The position numbers and the translations under genes were made by a program. Source: Taishania pollutisoli (GTDB lineage Bacteria; Bacteroidota; Bacteroidia; Flavobacteriales_D; Crocinitomicaceae). Taken from it: DNA of 64,000 nucleotides. Shown here one piece after another: positions 1 to 9,432 of this stretch. The DNA is taken from assembly GCF_014518315.1 (NCBI RefSeq), contig NZ_JACVEL010000005.1, positions 1 to 64,000 on the forward strand, read 5' to 3'. The notes under the pieces are model-generated. The model was not told the DNA's origin. It saw only the letters and a program-made list of their open reading frames with translations, and did not search any database. Position 1 is the stretch's first letter. Each line of letters begins with the position of its first letter.

Positions 1-128
1 TCTATGTCCAACTCTCCACCTGCAATCTCTGAACCGACTAAACGTGACGTCCATTGAACTTCTGTGGCTTGTGATGAGAAAGAGGTGAAAAGAAATAATA
101 AAAATGCAGTTAGAATATTTTTCATCAT
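1..128 (-). CDS. Partial secreted protein, N-terminus only
   Basis: The minus strand opens with two ATG codons at 128 and 125 and reads through to the window edge without a stop, giving 42 residues. The N-terminus is a good signal peptide: MMKN, a run of Leu/Phe, then SFSSQA. The mature part begins near TEVQWTSRLVG. It starts 8 bases after the stop of the 228-aa gene at 137, so it is probably the next gene of the long minus-strand operon that begins near 14357. I do not recognise the family from so short a piece. Confidence 0.6.
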   Translation of the reverse strand, partial: MMKNILTAFLLFLFTSFSSQATEVQWTSRLVGSEIAGGELDI

Positions 129-136
129 GTATCGTT

Positions 137-823
137 TTAATTTCTGTTATCGGTAATGGTATATCCTTGAAAAGGAGCTACAGGAACAAGTACGCCTGAC
201 TCCTGAACCAGGTAATTGGATAAGTTGAATACCGCATTGGTTTGCTTTGAATGGGTGGAATAATTATATAGTTTGATGCGCAGACGTGCTACATCCAGTT
301 CTTGTTGCTGTCTGTTTTTAGAAAAATCCTGTAGTGCCGTATAAAAAATATCCAATTGAGAAATCCTGTAATTCTTAGGATTCGCAGTAATTTGAATGTT
401 GTTAATTCCCAAATCCGCGTTCATTAATTCCAGGTTTACAATCAGTGATCCGTTGACTTCTTTGACACTCTTTTTCTTCACATATTTCAAGGTCTGATTC
501 AAATCAAAACCTGCAACTACCGCTGTTTGGCTGTTGCTCAACTCCATTCCTTTTTGATCTGCATTTATTTTCAGGGTAAAACCTGCTGCATAAATGAATT
601 CCGTTTGATTAATTTTCTGATAGAGTTGCTTTCCGTTCTTATAAACATAACCGGAGTAATTCGAGGTCGCAACTTCTGAGTTCCCCCGGAGCAATTCATA
701 CATTGTATAATATTCCAGGTGGTCTGCATCCGAATAATTGGTAGTGATCTTCTTCAATACTTCGGAAGCATCCTGTGCAAAAGACAGTGCGGAAATCCCT
801 ATGAACAATGTAAGTAATTTCAT
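137..823 (-). CDS. Secreted hypothetical protein (228 aa), operon member
   Basis: It has a short signal peptide (MKLLTLFIGISALSFA, then QDASEV), so it should be exported to the periplasm or beyond. The mature part is about 210 residues with alternating beta-type patterns (for example NLELMNADLGINNIQIT) and no transmembrane segment or lipobox. It resembles the LolA-like or outer-membrane-lipoprotein-sorting type of periplasmic beta-sheet protein in general look (N-terminal ASEVLKKIT, central YKNGKQLYQK), but I cannot assign it firmly. The start lies one base after the stop of the 640-aa gene (825), so the two are translationally close and share a transcript. A role tied to the large RHS-like proteins upstream is inferred from context only. 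Confidence 0.7.
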   Translation of the reverse strand: MKLLTLFIGISALSFAQDASEVLKKITTNYSDADHLEYYTMYELLRGNSEVATSNYSGYVYKNGKQLYQKINQTEFIYAAGFTLKINADQKGMELSNSQTAVVAGFDLNQTLKYVKKKSVKEVNGSLIVNLELMNADLGINNIQITANPKNYRISQLDIFYTALQDFSKNRQQQELDVARLRIKLYNYSTHSKQTNAVFNLSNYLVQESGVLVPVAPFQGYTITDNRN

Positions 824-824
824 C

Positions 825-2747
825 TTATTCCTGGTATTTTATGACATTCGATGAACGCGATTCCTGAATAGTCATGATTCCTCTGGCAGTTTCCTTTTTG
901 ATACGGATTAACTGTCCTTCATTGTCGTATTCATAAATTGTCGCATAGTTATTATCATCCAACTCAGCCGTCAGCCAAAACGTTTCAGCGTCGTACACAT
1001 ACGACTTCATGCTTGCATTAAACGGATGCACACGAACATCATCAAAATAAGAATCAACGGAACCTCCTGAACTGGCAAGGTGGATATTCATCTTAACAGC
1101 ACCGGTAGGAATAGAAAATTTGCCGACAATGCGTTGCCATCCTTCAATGATATCTCCCGTCGGGTGGAACTGATACGGTTGAACAGTGGTTCCTCCTCCA
1201 AGAAATTCGATTTCAATGTATGAATTTTGGTAGGTTTTGGGTTGAATGGCATGCCCTTCCATCACCCAGGCACTGATCCAATAAGCGGTTGTTGCATTAT
1301 CCAATGAAAAGTTTTCACAACAATATTCATTATTTAAAATGATATCTTGGGTCATTGTCACAGAGGTAGTACACGGCGGAAAACCGGGAAACGTAGTTAT
1401 TTGTGTTACCGTATACGGCCCATTTCCGGGAAAGTCATGTGCAATCGGATCTAATGTTGTCGGAAATACGGATGGACTTCCATCCCCAAAATTAATTTCT
1501 ACACTTGGTGTTCCCTGTGATGCTGAACCTTCATAATGCGCCGGTGTAAACTCAAAATGATTTTCACCTTCTTCATAGACTACGCTGAAACTTAACCCCG
1601 ACATGTTCATGCATGGATTATTGGTATTGTAAATTACTTCTGTTTCACAGACACATCCACCTTGAAATGTCACAAATTCCTTGATCGTTTTATTACCATG
1701 TGTATTCCCGTAATTCGCGGTATAATTTTGATCGAACTGAACAGCCGAATTTCCTGATTGCCCTGTCTGCCAGTTGTAATTGATCTTGTGACTTGTAACA
1801 AACGGAGCCAATGATGAATTTGTCAAGTTTCCGGTCTGAACAACCGGTCTGAATTCAGTTGGCCCAGGTGAAATAGTAGGAGGTGTCAGGTAATCGCAGA
1901 GGTTATTCAAAGTAATCGGAACTGGTTTTGTATAAGGACAAAGTAATTTATTTGCTCCGTTTCCAAATCCCATTGATGCGGCATGGGATAAGGTATACAT
2001 TTTTGTAACCTGTAAATCCGTAGTTGCAGTTAAATCATTAAATTCAGGCTCATCCGATCTGCAATAAAAATGAGGTGATGCATTTACATACAGCGGATCG
2101 TTTTCTCCTAACCGATCACCGTTTTCCAATTCTGTTTGTGACCAGATTCCTGCAGAACCGTCGTCAAAATTAAATACATAATAGTCGTTGTTGGTAACAT
2201 AATCACCCGTATAGATAAAATTATAGTAATTGGGCAATACGGAATTGGCAGTATAATCGATTGAATTGAAATTATTTGCAGCAGTTGGTCTACTATAAAA
2301 TTGAGTCATTGGAGGATTCACTGTAACCCAGTTATTAAACACATTCTTATATTCGAATGTAACTTTAATCCATGCGTTTTGATTTACTTCATTAAAATTG
2401 ATATGATGCTGAAGTCCGCCACCATTAGAAGTGATGTTCGGCGTACTTACCACGCCATGAAATTGATTTCCTGAATTATACGATCCATTAACATCAGGAG
2501 TTGAATAGTGAAAGGTAATATTCTTAACTAGTCGTGAACAGAAGAATCTTAAATCAACCGTACCATCACAATTCACAATCGTGTGTAATGTTGTTCCATT
2601 AGGTGCTGAATTGTTTTCGATTATTACATAGGTAGCTTGTGCAACTACATTTAAATTCAATCCAACTACTAAATAAAATAGAATTGCGATTTTTTTTGAC
2701 AAAATATTTTTTTTGTGTAAATGCATAGTGCTTTTTTTAAAATTCAT
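825..2747 (-). CDS. Secreted PKD / single YD-motif RHS-like C-terminal protein (640 aa)
   Basis: The start ATG (2747-2745) directly abuts the TAG stop of the 1870-aa gene. An alternative ATG at 2726 begins a clear signal peptide ending near NVVAQ. Visible parts: an N-terminal Ig/PKD-like stretch, a PKD-like segment near residues 395-465 (NFGDGSP), a carbohydrate-binding-like beta region ending in SFDDVRVHPF (about 570), and an RHS/YD-type tail near 605-620 (YEYDNEGQLIRIKKE). In the Bacteroidetes RHS-like proteins I know, this tail normally ends a single giant polypeptide that starts like the 1870-aa neighbour. Here it is a separate protein with its own export signal. No variable toxin domain follows the YD motif; the protein ends about 20 residues later. 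Function unknown; probably cell surface. Confidence 0.75.
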   Translation of the reverse strand: MNFKKSTMHLHKKNILSKKIAILFYLVVGLNLNVVAQATYVIIENNSAPNGTTLHTIVNCDGTVDLRFFCSRLVKNITFHYSTPDVNGSYNSGNQFHGVVSTPNITSNGGGLQHHINFNEVNQNAWIKVTFEYKNVFNNWVTVNPPMTQFYSRPTAANNFNSIDYTANSVLPNYYNFIYTGDYVTNNDYYVFNFDDGSAGIWSQTELENGDRLGENDPLYVNASPHFYCRSDEPEFNDLTATTDLQVTKMYTLSHAASMGFGNGANKLLCPYTKPVPITLNNLCDYLTPPTISPGPTEFRPVVQTGNLTNSSLAPFVTSHKINYNWQTGQSGNSAVQFDQNYTANYGNTHGNKTIKEFVTFQGGCVCETEVIYNTNNPCMNMSGLSFSVVYEEGENHFEFTPAHYEGSASQGTPSVEINFGDGSPSVFPTTLDPIAHDFPGNGPYTVTQITTFPGFPPCTTSVTMTQDIILNNEYCCENFSLDNATTAYWISAWVMEGHAIQPKTYQNSYIEIEFLGGGTTVQPYQFHPTGDIIEGWQRIVGKFSIPTGAVKMNIHLASSGGSVDSYFDDVRVHPFNASMKSYVYDAETFWLTAELDDNNYATIYEYDNEGQLIRIKKETARGIMTIQESRSSNVIKYQE

Positions 2748-5700
2748 CTATTGCCCGCTAGTTCCACCCTCTTCCTCTGCTTCAAAATCCTCAATTTGTC
2801 CACAGTTCAGTTTCTTTTCCAGAGTAGAACGCTGTCCCGGGCCAATTTTCAAACTTTTCTTACCGGTATGTGCTTTATTGACAATTTCACCATCGAATTG
2901 GAAATGCGGAGTATGCGGGCATCCGCCAAAATTCCGGTCTTCGAAGCCATCAAAGCCTATCTTTTTGTATTCCGTATTTGCTCCGACAGCTATCGGGAAC
3001 ATGTTGTTATATCCATAAAGTGCTGCGGAGAAACGGTTCAATGCATCCCGGTTTTCCACTTCAAACCCATACGGACTGTACTGTTCTACCTCCGTAACCT
3101 TTGTCCAACCGGTATAATCGTGTACCCATGCGTTATTGAAACGCTTGTACATCGGGGCAAATTTTGCAAAATACCCATCTACCCGTGGCGTTGCCTTCTG
3201 TGCATAATTTCTGCCCGTTAAGTATGTACGGGATGATTTTGTCCGCCACACTCCCAGTTCATTAATTGCATACGGGTTGTAAGTCGATTGTTTATCTTCT
3301 ATACCACATTCACAGCTTACTTTCCAGTTGCTTGAATACTCAACGGCACCGGCATTGATAATTTTCCAGGCGGCATCAAGTCCTTGTGTGGTAAACAAAT
3401 TCGATAAATTCTGAATCGGACTGCCATCCAGTTTTTGGAGCGGATTTTTCATCAGCGTTACGTTCATGATTCCTGCAGACTGGAGATTTCTTCTGGCTGA
3501 CCGGAGTACGACATAATCCAACGTACCTGTCAGATTTAGCGTGGCTCCACTTGCATCAATTAAGACTAAACCACTTCCTACCTGACTTACCCATGCATGT
3601 CTTTGTTCGCTCGAATTGTAAACAATCAATTCATCACCCGGCATGAAGAAAGGCAGGTAATTCCCCCCCGGATTATACACTCCGCTACCTAAACTGGTGA
3701 TCGAGCCACTCAATCCCGTGTTCGTGTACGCTTGTCCCATGCCTTTATACACCCAATGAGCAGGGTAATTTAAAGTATAGTATTTGTCATTGAACTCATC
3801 AACAGTCTCCGTAACCAGAACCTCACCAGTTGCCTCATCCCAGGCCAGGTTACGTGTACTGACACGGGCACCCGCATCATAAGCAATCGTTTCACGCAAG
3901 ATTCCGAATGTATTAATGACTTTTGTTGTGGTTGCAGATCTGAACTGATCTTCTGACTGAGAATAATCAGGTAACGGAACCGGGATCGGTATTGGAATAA
4001 CCCCCGCAATAATAGTTGCCAGGTTGGTGTTCATCCCTGGAGTTATCGTTTTCGACTTATTTTCCCGTAGGTGATTGACTACATCAATTTCGACACCGAT
4101 TGTTCCATTTTTAACTTCACCGTTAGGCGCAACAACTGTAACGGAATTATTCAATCTTCCCTGGTTCGCATTCGTGATATCAGCACTCTGAGAACCGTTG
4201 ATATCGTAGATGTACTCTACTCCCGAGATCGCATCATCCTGACCTTCGGCATACACCATTTGTGATTTTTGTTTGGCATTCATGTCATTTAAATGAATGA
4301 CATATCCCTGTGATGCTGTAAAGTGTTTTTTCGTATTTAAGTTCAGTAGATTACTGAGCAAATCGGTTTTGTCTTCTTCCGTTTGTAATTTGGTTTGATC
4401 CACAATTACAGGATAGTCTTTGGAGGTATAGAACTCACTGACAACTTTACCTGTTCTATGCAGCGACTTTATTTGCTGACCTGCCGCTGTATTTGTTCCT
4501 AAATTCAGCGAAGAAACACTAACCCGCGAATACGTTACCTGCGGACTTGGGAAAAAACTCTCCCCAAACGGAGCTTCCATGTAATTTTCCTCATCAGGTG
4601 CCAGTAATTTTTCTACGTGACTTGTAACAGGTTGCACAAGCGGATTCTCTTTGTTTCCTATCGGTTCGTATGTCGCAACTCCACTTGTTTTTCCGTTTGG
4701 TAAATCATACGAATAGGACTGCCCGTATTCCATTTTGATAAACTGACTAAAGTTAGGTAAGCTATTCGGATTGTTCTCACTTTGCTGACCTGTACTTAAC
4801 ATTTGATCCCAATTATCACTTATCCGAACTTCTTTTACGCGGGCACCACCACCCAGCTTAACTCCGTCCGGGTCTTTCAGACGCACCCACGACTTTTCAG
4901 GAATGAATCTTCTGGCAATCATTTTTTGTTCAAGTGCACCGTTGGGCCCTTCAATAATTTCCATCAAACTATTGATCATATCCGCACCCACCAGCTGATT
5001 GGCAATCGCTTCTATATCGTTCTCTTCATCATTCGGATTGAGACTGTATACGTATTTATTCAAAAATTTCCGTCCGAATTGCCATCCCCCCTTCGCAATC
5101 GGATTGGTCGCACCACTACCGATATTTTCTTCATGAACGGTTGTGACAGGTAAAATTAAATACGCTTGTCCACCATAAAGTTTAACGTCAATAGGTCTCC
5201 CGGTATCATATGAACAATAACCCGAAACGTAGTCAAATTTTGCATTGTTTAGGTTATTTGTACCCGGAGCCCCACCTAACTGCGTCATGTTCAAAAAGAA
5301 CCTAAACTGAATCGGGGTTTGAATCACGTCAAAAAACAACTGTTCAATCTGCGTCTCACTCATTGCATCAATCGTTGCTAAAGATGCAATGTTTTGAAGT
5401 TCGTCCTCGTCCAGATCGACAATTAAATAGTTGGTGTGATTCTGAACCATGCCTGCCGTATACAATTCTTGTTTCAGGTCGTTTAAATCCGGATCAGGGC
5501 TTGCAGATACTCCTGCCACCTTGTACATCCGGTTTACTTTTTTGTCCTGAACATAGGCGTATTCATCTGATTCATACACTAAACTTATTTCTCCACCGGA
5601 GGGTAGTTTTATTTTTTTCAACAGCCATGCAGATGCGTACTCATTTTGTGTCGCTTGCTGTTGATTCGTATATGGAAATTCAGCAGCTGTCGGCATACCG

Positions 5701-8360
5701 GTAATGGTATTTGAATGATTCGGAGGCAAATAATTTCCCCATGTATCATACCCTTTCAAGTCATAACCGGGGTTGTAATCGCTGTATCCGAATTCATACC
5801 CGGTATATTTACCCATTTTGGAATTGCGGTACGTAAAGTGTATTTTTTTGAGGGTTAATTTCCCTCCCTGATTCACGTCAGGACCTTGTAAATCATTGTT
5901 GATGACTCCCTGGCAAAGTTCATAATCGTATTCAAAATGCACTGTTTTTATCGGTACCGCAGTTTGAATAGGCTCATGATTTGCATTATAATATTCCCCG
6001 ACGGAATACAAGCTTATTGAATCCAATTTGAATGATTTCGATAAAGACGTTTCAGGATTGGGTATGCCCGAACCATGTTCATCATTTACACCATACCCGT
6101 CATGTCTGGGAGAAACATGGAAAATGGCAACATGGGTTTTTGTTTCAACTTTGCGGATGTAACGCACCTGTTTTTCACCATAAACATAATTTCCCTGATC
6201 GTCTTTCGGGTCTGTCTTCATCCCCTCGTTATAACTTCCTTGATTCGCCTGAAAAGGAACTCTCCATTTATACACCCCAGCATCTGGTGGATCAACAGCG
6301 TCTGTAGGGATAGTTCGAGGATATCCATCGGTATAGGTGAACAGCGTATAAGACCCAAAATCATCTGGTGTAGGACCATCATTTTCCCTGTCAAAATAAT
6401 CTGTTGACAAGATGGATGATAACAGGTATGTATGCACATATCCTGGGGTAGTAATCCGATTAAAATATTGATCATTTGGCAATCCACTGATCGGATTCAT
6501 CGGATTATCGAATGATGATGGGTTATAACTAACAAGTCCTGTATTCGAATTTGCCATATTCCCATTAACGGCAAATGTGGTTTCTTTCTTTGTCGTATTG
6601 TAAAGTGGTTCACCGTAGATATAGCGGGCACCGTCATTGCGAATGATCTGCACCTCACCGACGTGATGTGATTTTGCTGCGGCAGGACGTAAGTTATAAT
6701 TTCTCGCAATCGGGCCGTAACCAACCCCTTTTTCAAGTTGTTCAAACGTTACATTATTAATCGTTTGATTCCTCGATTGACGTTCGGTTCTTTTTATTTG
6801 CTGACCATTCAATGCGACAAGGTTGGATTCGTTCATCCCAACAGAACTGATTTTTTTGGAAAAGGCACCATTCAATGTTCTGCCGAACTGGCCTCCTGAA
6901 AATGGGATTCGTATTGCCTGATAATCACCTATTTTCGTCTTAAAAGCTCCCAATTCCCTGTCAGAAGAAAGATCTCCTACATTTCTGTAATGGACGTTTT
7001 CAAAATTAGGATTGGATGAATTTGTTTCTCCCAGTGCACTTAAGATGTTATTCTGCGAAAACCATCCTCCTGAGCTACTGTTCGTAGTTGTGGTCTCAAT
7101 ATCTACTCCCACGTGTGCAGTTTGGGCAGCACCAACTTCAACTCCTATTGTTCCGGAAGCACTAAAATCCGTGATCTTCGTATCGTAAATATAACCTACC
7201 TGGTTTCGGTAAGGCCTGTATGTACCACTCACACCCTGCCCCTGAATCGAATAAATATCATAGGTGTAATTTGCAACAGGCATATTTGTCGTATTCACAC
7301 TGAAACTCCCGTCCTTTTCAAGATTGAAGTCCAGTACATCTTCTTCTCCGGCTTCATGCGTATTTGCATAACCATAGGCACGTGAAGTAGAAACGACATC
7401 ACGTACAGTCGTAATCGTACCGTAAGCTGTAATCTGCCCTTGTGGCTCCGTTCCAAAAACTTCAAGTCCAACTCCTGCATTTAGCGTGAAACTTTCTGTT
7501 TTCATCGCTACCCGTTTTGAAGGGGTATATAACTCTTCAGCATATGCAACAACAGAGCCTAATGATGCACTCCCTCTCGCATTCCCAGCCTTAAAATGTG
7601 TATACTTCAACTGTCTCAGTTGAGCACTTTTCGAAATATTCACAGACCTGGAAACCAGACCTTGTCGCGAATTATAACTTGCCCCAACATTGGCAGAAAG
7701 CTTTGTCCCATTTCCCGCCATTCGCTTTGCCTGGTAATGAAGAGATGCATTGGGACTTAAAGAAAGCCCGTTTTCACCGGATTCCACATTAAACCCGACT
7801 GAAGCTGCCTTACCCAAATCCAATGAAATTCCTGCACTTGGTTTAATTGAAAACCCGGTATATGAATTAAAGGATGCTGCTACTCCAACACTCGCGTTCG
7901 CACCGATTAAACTTTCTACATCGATACCTGTAATGTTTGCCTGGACGTTAAAATTTGCTCCAACTGTCAGGTTCGGCTTAAGGTGATTTTCATACGTCAT
8001 TTGATCACCTTTGAAGTCATCCGGTAATCCTCTTACATTCCGGTTAATCTGTCCAACTGATAAATCCCAGCCAAGACCAACCCATGAAGCCTCCTGATCC
8101 ATACCGACATTACTCGAATAAGCAATGTTGATCGGGTAGCCCCCCACGTCCATGAGCGGAATGTTATAATTCATATCTCCTGATGACAAATCAACCATGT
8201 CGCTGGCCCCGATCGGTGTGAAGGAATTAAATTCCGGTTGTGTCGGACCACCTGTCAATGCCAATGCCTGAGCAGGAAAGACAACGTTTATAAAAAGAAT
8301 AGCTGACAGCAGTATTGCCGTTCTTTTAAAGGATTTGCTGGCACGAATTTTTAAAATCAT
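2748..8360 (-). CDS. Giant secreted TcB/SpvB-like RHS-family protein (1870 aa)
   Basis: The signal peptide covers about residues 1-33 (ends near PAQALA). Residues 51-110 carry the hallmark start of SpvB/TcB/RHS-type shells: SSGDMNYNIPL, then YSSNVGMDQEASWVGLGWDL and RNVRGLPDDF. Residues 125-240 are a Gly/Ala/Ser-rich alternating beta segment. The remainder is long beta-rich sequence typical of YD/RHS cocoons without an obvious perfect YD series. The C-terminus (about 1800-1860) has HTGKKSLKIGPG, a carbohydrate-binding-like remnant. There is no T9SS domain and no toxin-like tail. The ATG overlaps the preceding lipoprotein stop by 4 bases (ATGA), indicating translational coupling. The 640-aa protein that follows without a gap looks like its normal C-terminal continuation. 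Function unknown; an extracellular shell or adhesin is inferred. Confidence 0.8.
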   Translation of the reverse strand: MILKIRASKSFKRTAILLSAILFINVVFPAQALALTGGPTQPEFNSFTPIGASDMVDLSSGDMNYNIPLMDVGGYPINIAYSSNVGMDQEASWVGLGWDLSVGQINRNVRGLPDDFKGDQMTYENHLKPNLTVGANFNVQANITGIDVESLIGANASVGVAASFNSYTGFSIKPSAGISLDLGKAASVGFNVESGENGLSLSPNASLHYQAKRMAGNGTKLSANVGASYNSRQGLVSRSVNISKSAQLRQLKYTHFKAGNARGSASLGSVVAYAEELYTPSKRVAMKTESFTLNAGVGLEVFGTEPQGQITAYGTITTVRDVVSTSRAYGYANTHEAGEEDVLDFNLEKDGSFSVNTTNMPVANYTYDIYSIQGQGVSGTYRPYRNQVGYIYDTKITDFSASGTIGVEVGAAQTAHVGVDIETTTTNSSSGGWFSQNNILSALGETNSSNPNFENVHYRNVGDLSSDRELGAFKTKIGDYQAIRIPFSGGQFGRTLNGAFSKKISSVGMNESNLVALNGQQIKRTERQSRNQTINNVTFEQLEKGVGYGPIARNYNLRPAAAKSHHVGEVQIIRNDGARYIYGEPLYNTTKKETTFAVNGNMANSNTGLVSYNPSSFDNPMNPISGLPNDQYFNRITTPGYVHTYLLSSILSTDYFDRENDGPTPDDFGSYTLFTYTDGYPRTIPTDAVDPPDAGVYKWRVPFQANQGSYNEGMKTDPKDDQGNYVYGEKQVRYIRKVETKTHVAIFHVSPRHDGYGVNDEHGSGIPNPETSLSKSFKLDSISLYSVGEYYNANHEPIQTAVPIKTVHFEYDYELCQGVINNDLQGPDVNQGGKLTLKKIHFTYRNSKMGKYTGYEFGYSDYNPGYDLKGYDTWGNYLPPNHSNTITGMPTAAEFPYTNQQQATQNEYASAWLLKKIKLPSGGEISLVYESDEYAYVQDKKVNRMYKVAGVSASPDPDLNDLKQELYTAGMVQNHTNYLIVDLDEDELQNIASLATIDAMSETQIEQLFFDVIQTPIQFRFFLNMTQLGGAPGTNNLNNAKFDYVSGYCSYDTGRPIDVKLYGGQAYLILPVTTVHEENIGSGATNPIAKGGWQFGRKFLNKYVYSLNPNDEENDIEAIANQLVGADMINSLMEIIEGPNGALEQKMIARRFIPEKSWVRLKDPDGVKLGGGARVKEVRISDNWDQMLSTGQQSENNPNSLPNFSQFIKMEYGQSYSYDLPNGKTSGVATYEPIGNKENPLVQPVTSHVEKLLAPDEENYMEAPFGESFFPSPQVTYSRVSVSSLNLGTNTAAGQQIKSLHRTGKVVSEFYTSKDYPVIVDQTKLQTEEDKTDLLSNLLNLNTKKHFTASQGYVIHLNDMNAKQKSQMVYAEGQDDAISGVEYIYDINGSQSADITNANQGRLNNSVTVVAPNGEVKNGTIGVEIDVVNHLRENKSKTITPGMNTNLATIIAGVIPIPIPVPLPDYSQSEDQFRSATTTKVINTFGILRETIAYDAGARVSTRNLAWDEATGEVLVTETVDEFNDKYYTLNYPAHWVYKGMGQAYTNTGLSGSITSLGSGVYNPGGNYLPFFMPGDELIVYNSSEQRHAWVSQVGSGLVLIDASGATLNLTGTLDYVVLRSARRNLQSAGIMNVTLMKNPLQKLDGSPIQNLSNLFTTQGLDAAWKIINAGAVEYSSNWKVSCECGIEDKQSTYNPYAINELGVWRTKSSRTYLTGRNYAQKATPRVDGYFAKFAPMYKRFNNAWVHDYTGWTKVTEVEQYSPYGFEVENRDALNRFSAALYGYNNMFPIAVGANTEYKKIGFDGFEDRNFGGCPHTPHFQFDGEIVNKAHTGKKSLKIGPGQRSTLEKKLNCGQIEDFEAEEEGGTSGQ

Positions 8361-8959
8361 ACGGATTGTTGTTTATGTTGCTTTGATACCTTAATGATAC
8401 CGGCATCAAATAATTGATCAGTGTATTGAATGGTGTAATTCTCACGGATATCGACTCCTTTGAAAAAAGTCAAAATCCTTATTTTATTTTCATTGGCTCC
8501 TACTGTTCCCTCGTATTGAATCCCGTTCGGATTGATGCGCTTTCCATTCTGAGTTAACCAGAAATCGTTTACAAAATCACCAACGAGGTATTGAATCATT
8601 TCATCCTTGCCCAGAGTCGCGTGGATGTTCTTAAAAACAGAATGATATTGATTTGTATCGGACAGTTCAACGATGATCACTGTCTCGTCTTTTAATTCCT
8701 CCGCATCTGCATCTGTCGGAATTTTGTTGTTCCTTGCAAGAAAATCAAGTGCGCTAATCGCAGCAAATGAAAATCGAATCCCTTTTACTGTTTTTGTCTG
8801 AATGTTACTACCATCTGCAGCCTGTTGCTCCTGAATATCAAGTACACGCGGTTCAATGTTTGAGCCTGAAGTTTCATTATCCTCAATTAAACCGTGCTTC
8901 TTATTCTCTGAATGACAGGAAAGCGTGAAAAATATCAATATATACAGCCATCTATGCAT
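8357..8959 (-). CDS. Unknown lipoprotein (200 aa), coupled to the RHS-like gene
   Basis: The N-terminus MHRWLYILIFFTLSCHS is a short lipoprotein signal with lipobox-like TLSC, so Cys15 would be lipidated and the protein anchored to the envelope. The region after it is polar (SENKKHG..), then a mixed alpha/beta domain containing IRFSFAAISALDFLARN and VIIVELSD. I do not recognise a family. The start overlaps the stop of the OmpH-like gene by one base (TAATG) and the stop overlaps the RHS-like ATG by four bases, so it is produced together with both. A helper role in export or anchoring of the 1870-aa protein is inference from this coupling. Confidence 0.7.
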   Translation of the reverse strand: MHRWLYILIFFTLSCHSENKKHGLIEDNETSGSNIEPRVLDIQEQQAADGSNIQTKTVKGIRFSFAAISALDFLARNNKIPTDADAEELKDETVIIVELSDTNQYHSVFKNIHATLGKDEMIQYLVGDFVNDFWLTQNGKRINPNGIQYEGTVGANENKIRILTFFKGVDIRENYTIQYTDQLFDAGIIKVSKQHKQQSV

Positions 8960-9429
8960 TACTCCTCGAATTTTTTATTTGCATACGTTATCATTTCTTC
9001 TGTAAAATCGTTTGATTCTTCAACAAATAACACCGTACCGTTATTCCCTGAAAATACAATATCCAACTTTTTATCCTTAGCAAATTCTTTGATATACTCA
9101 TCGAGTCTGGCAGTAACAAGCTTCGTATATTTCATGGAGTATTGTTCAAACTTATTATTCATTAACTGATCTGCAACCTGATATTCTCTTTTTAATTTCG
9201 TAAGCATCTGATCATCGGTCGTGCTGTTGATCAACGTAGATAATGAATCCAATGCAACAGTTTCTGCCAATAAGTCATTTTCCAGTATTTTATCGTATTC
9301 AACTTTCATCGTAAAACTTTCAAACAGTTTCATTGAATCAATAAATCCGATCGATTCAGATTGATCTTCTTTTCCAGAACAACAAGTCAACAAAAAGCTA
9401 ACGCTGATTATACCAATGTACCTTAACAT
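8959..9429 (-). CDS. OmpH/Skp-like lipoprotein (156 aa)
   Basis: The signal is MLRYIGIISVSFLLTCCSG, with a lipobox at LTCC. The mature part has the OmpH/Skp layout: a beta strand near IGFIDSMKLFESF, a long charged helical hairpin (about residues 40-120: DSLSTLINS..KREYQVADQLMNNKF), and a closing strand pair KKLDIVFSGNN / TVLFVEES. Skp-family proteins are periplasmic holdase chaperones for unfolded outer-membrane clients. Bacteroidetes usually carry soluble copies next to bamA. This one is lipid-anchored and lies between a 1498-aa and an 1870-aa secreted protein, 3 bases from the former and overlapping the next lipoprotein by 1 base. That suggests a dedicated chaperone for the operon's clients (inference). 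Confidence 0.75.
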   Translation of the reverse strand: MLRYIGIISVSFLLTCCSGKEDQSESIGFIDSMKLFESFTMKVEYDKILENDLLAETVALDSLSTLINSTTDDQMLTKLKREYQVADQLMNNKFEQYSMKYTKLVTARLDEYIKEFAKDKKLDIVFSGNNGTVLFVEESNDFTEEMITYANKKFEE

Positions 9430-9432
9430 GAC

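Noticed and set aside
2745-2750. TAGATG junction considered as a frameshift or nonsense split of one gene
   Set aside because: The downstream part has a full signal peptide of its own, which a simple nonsense mutation would not create.
825-8360. RHS-like pair considered as a polymorphic toxin with an immunity gene
   Set aside because: No variable C-terminal toxin follows the YD motif, and the next gene encodes a secreted protein, not a typical immunity protein.
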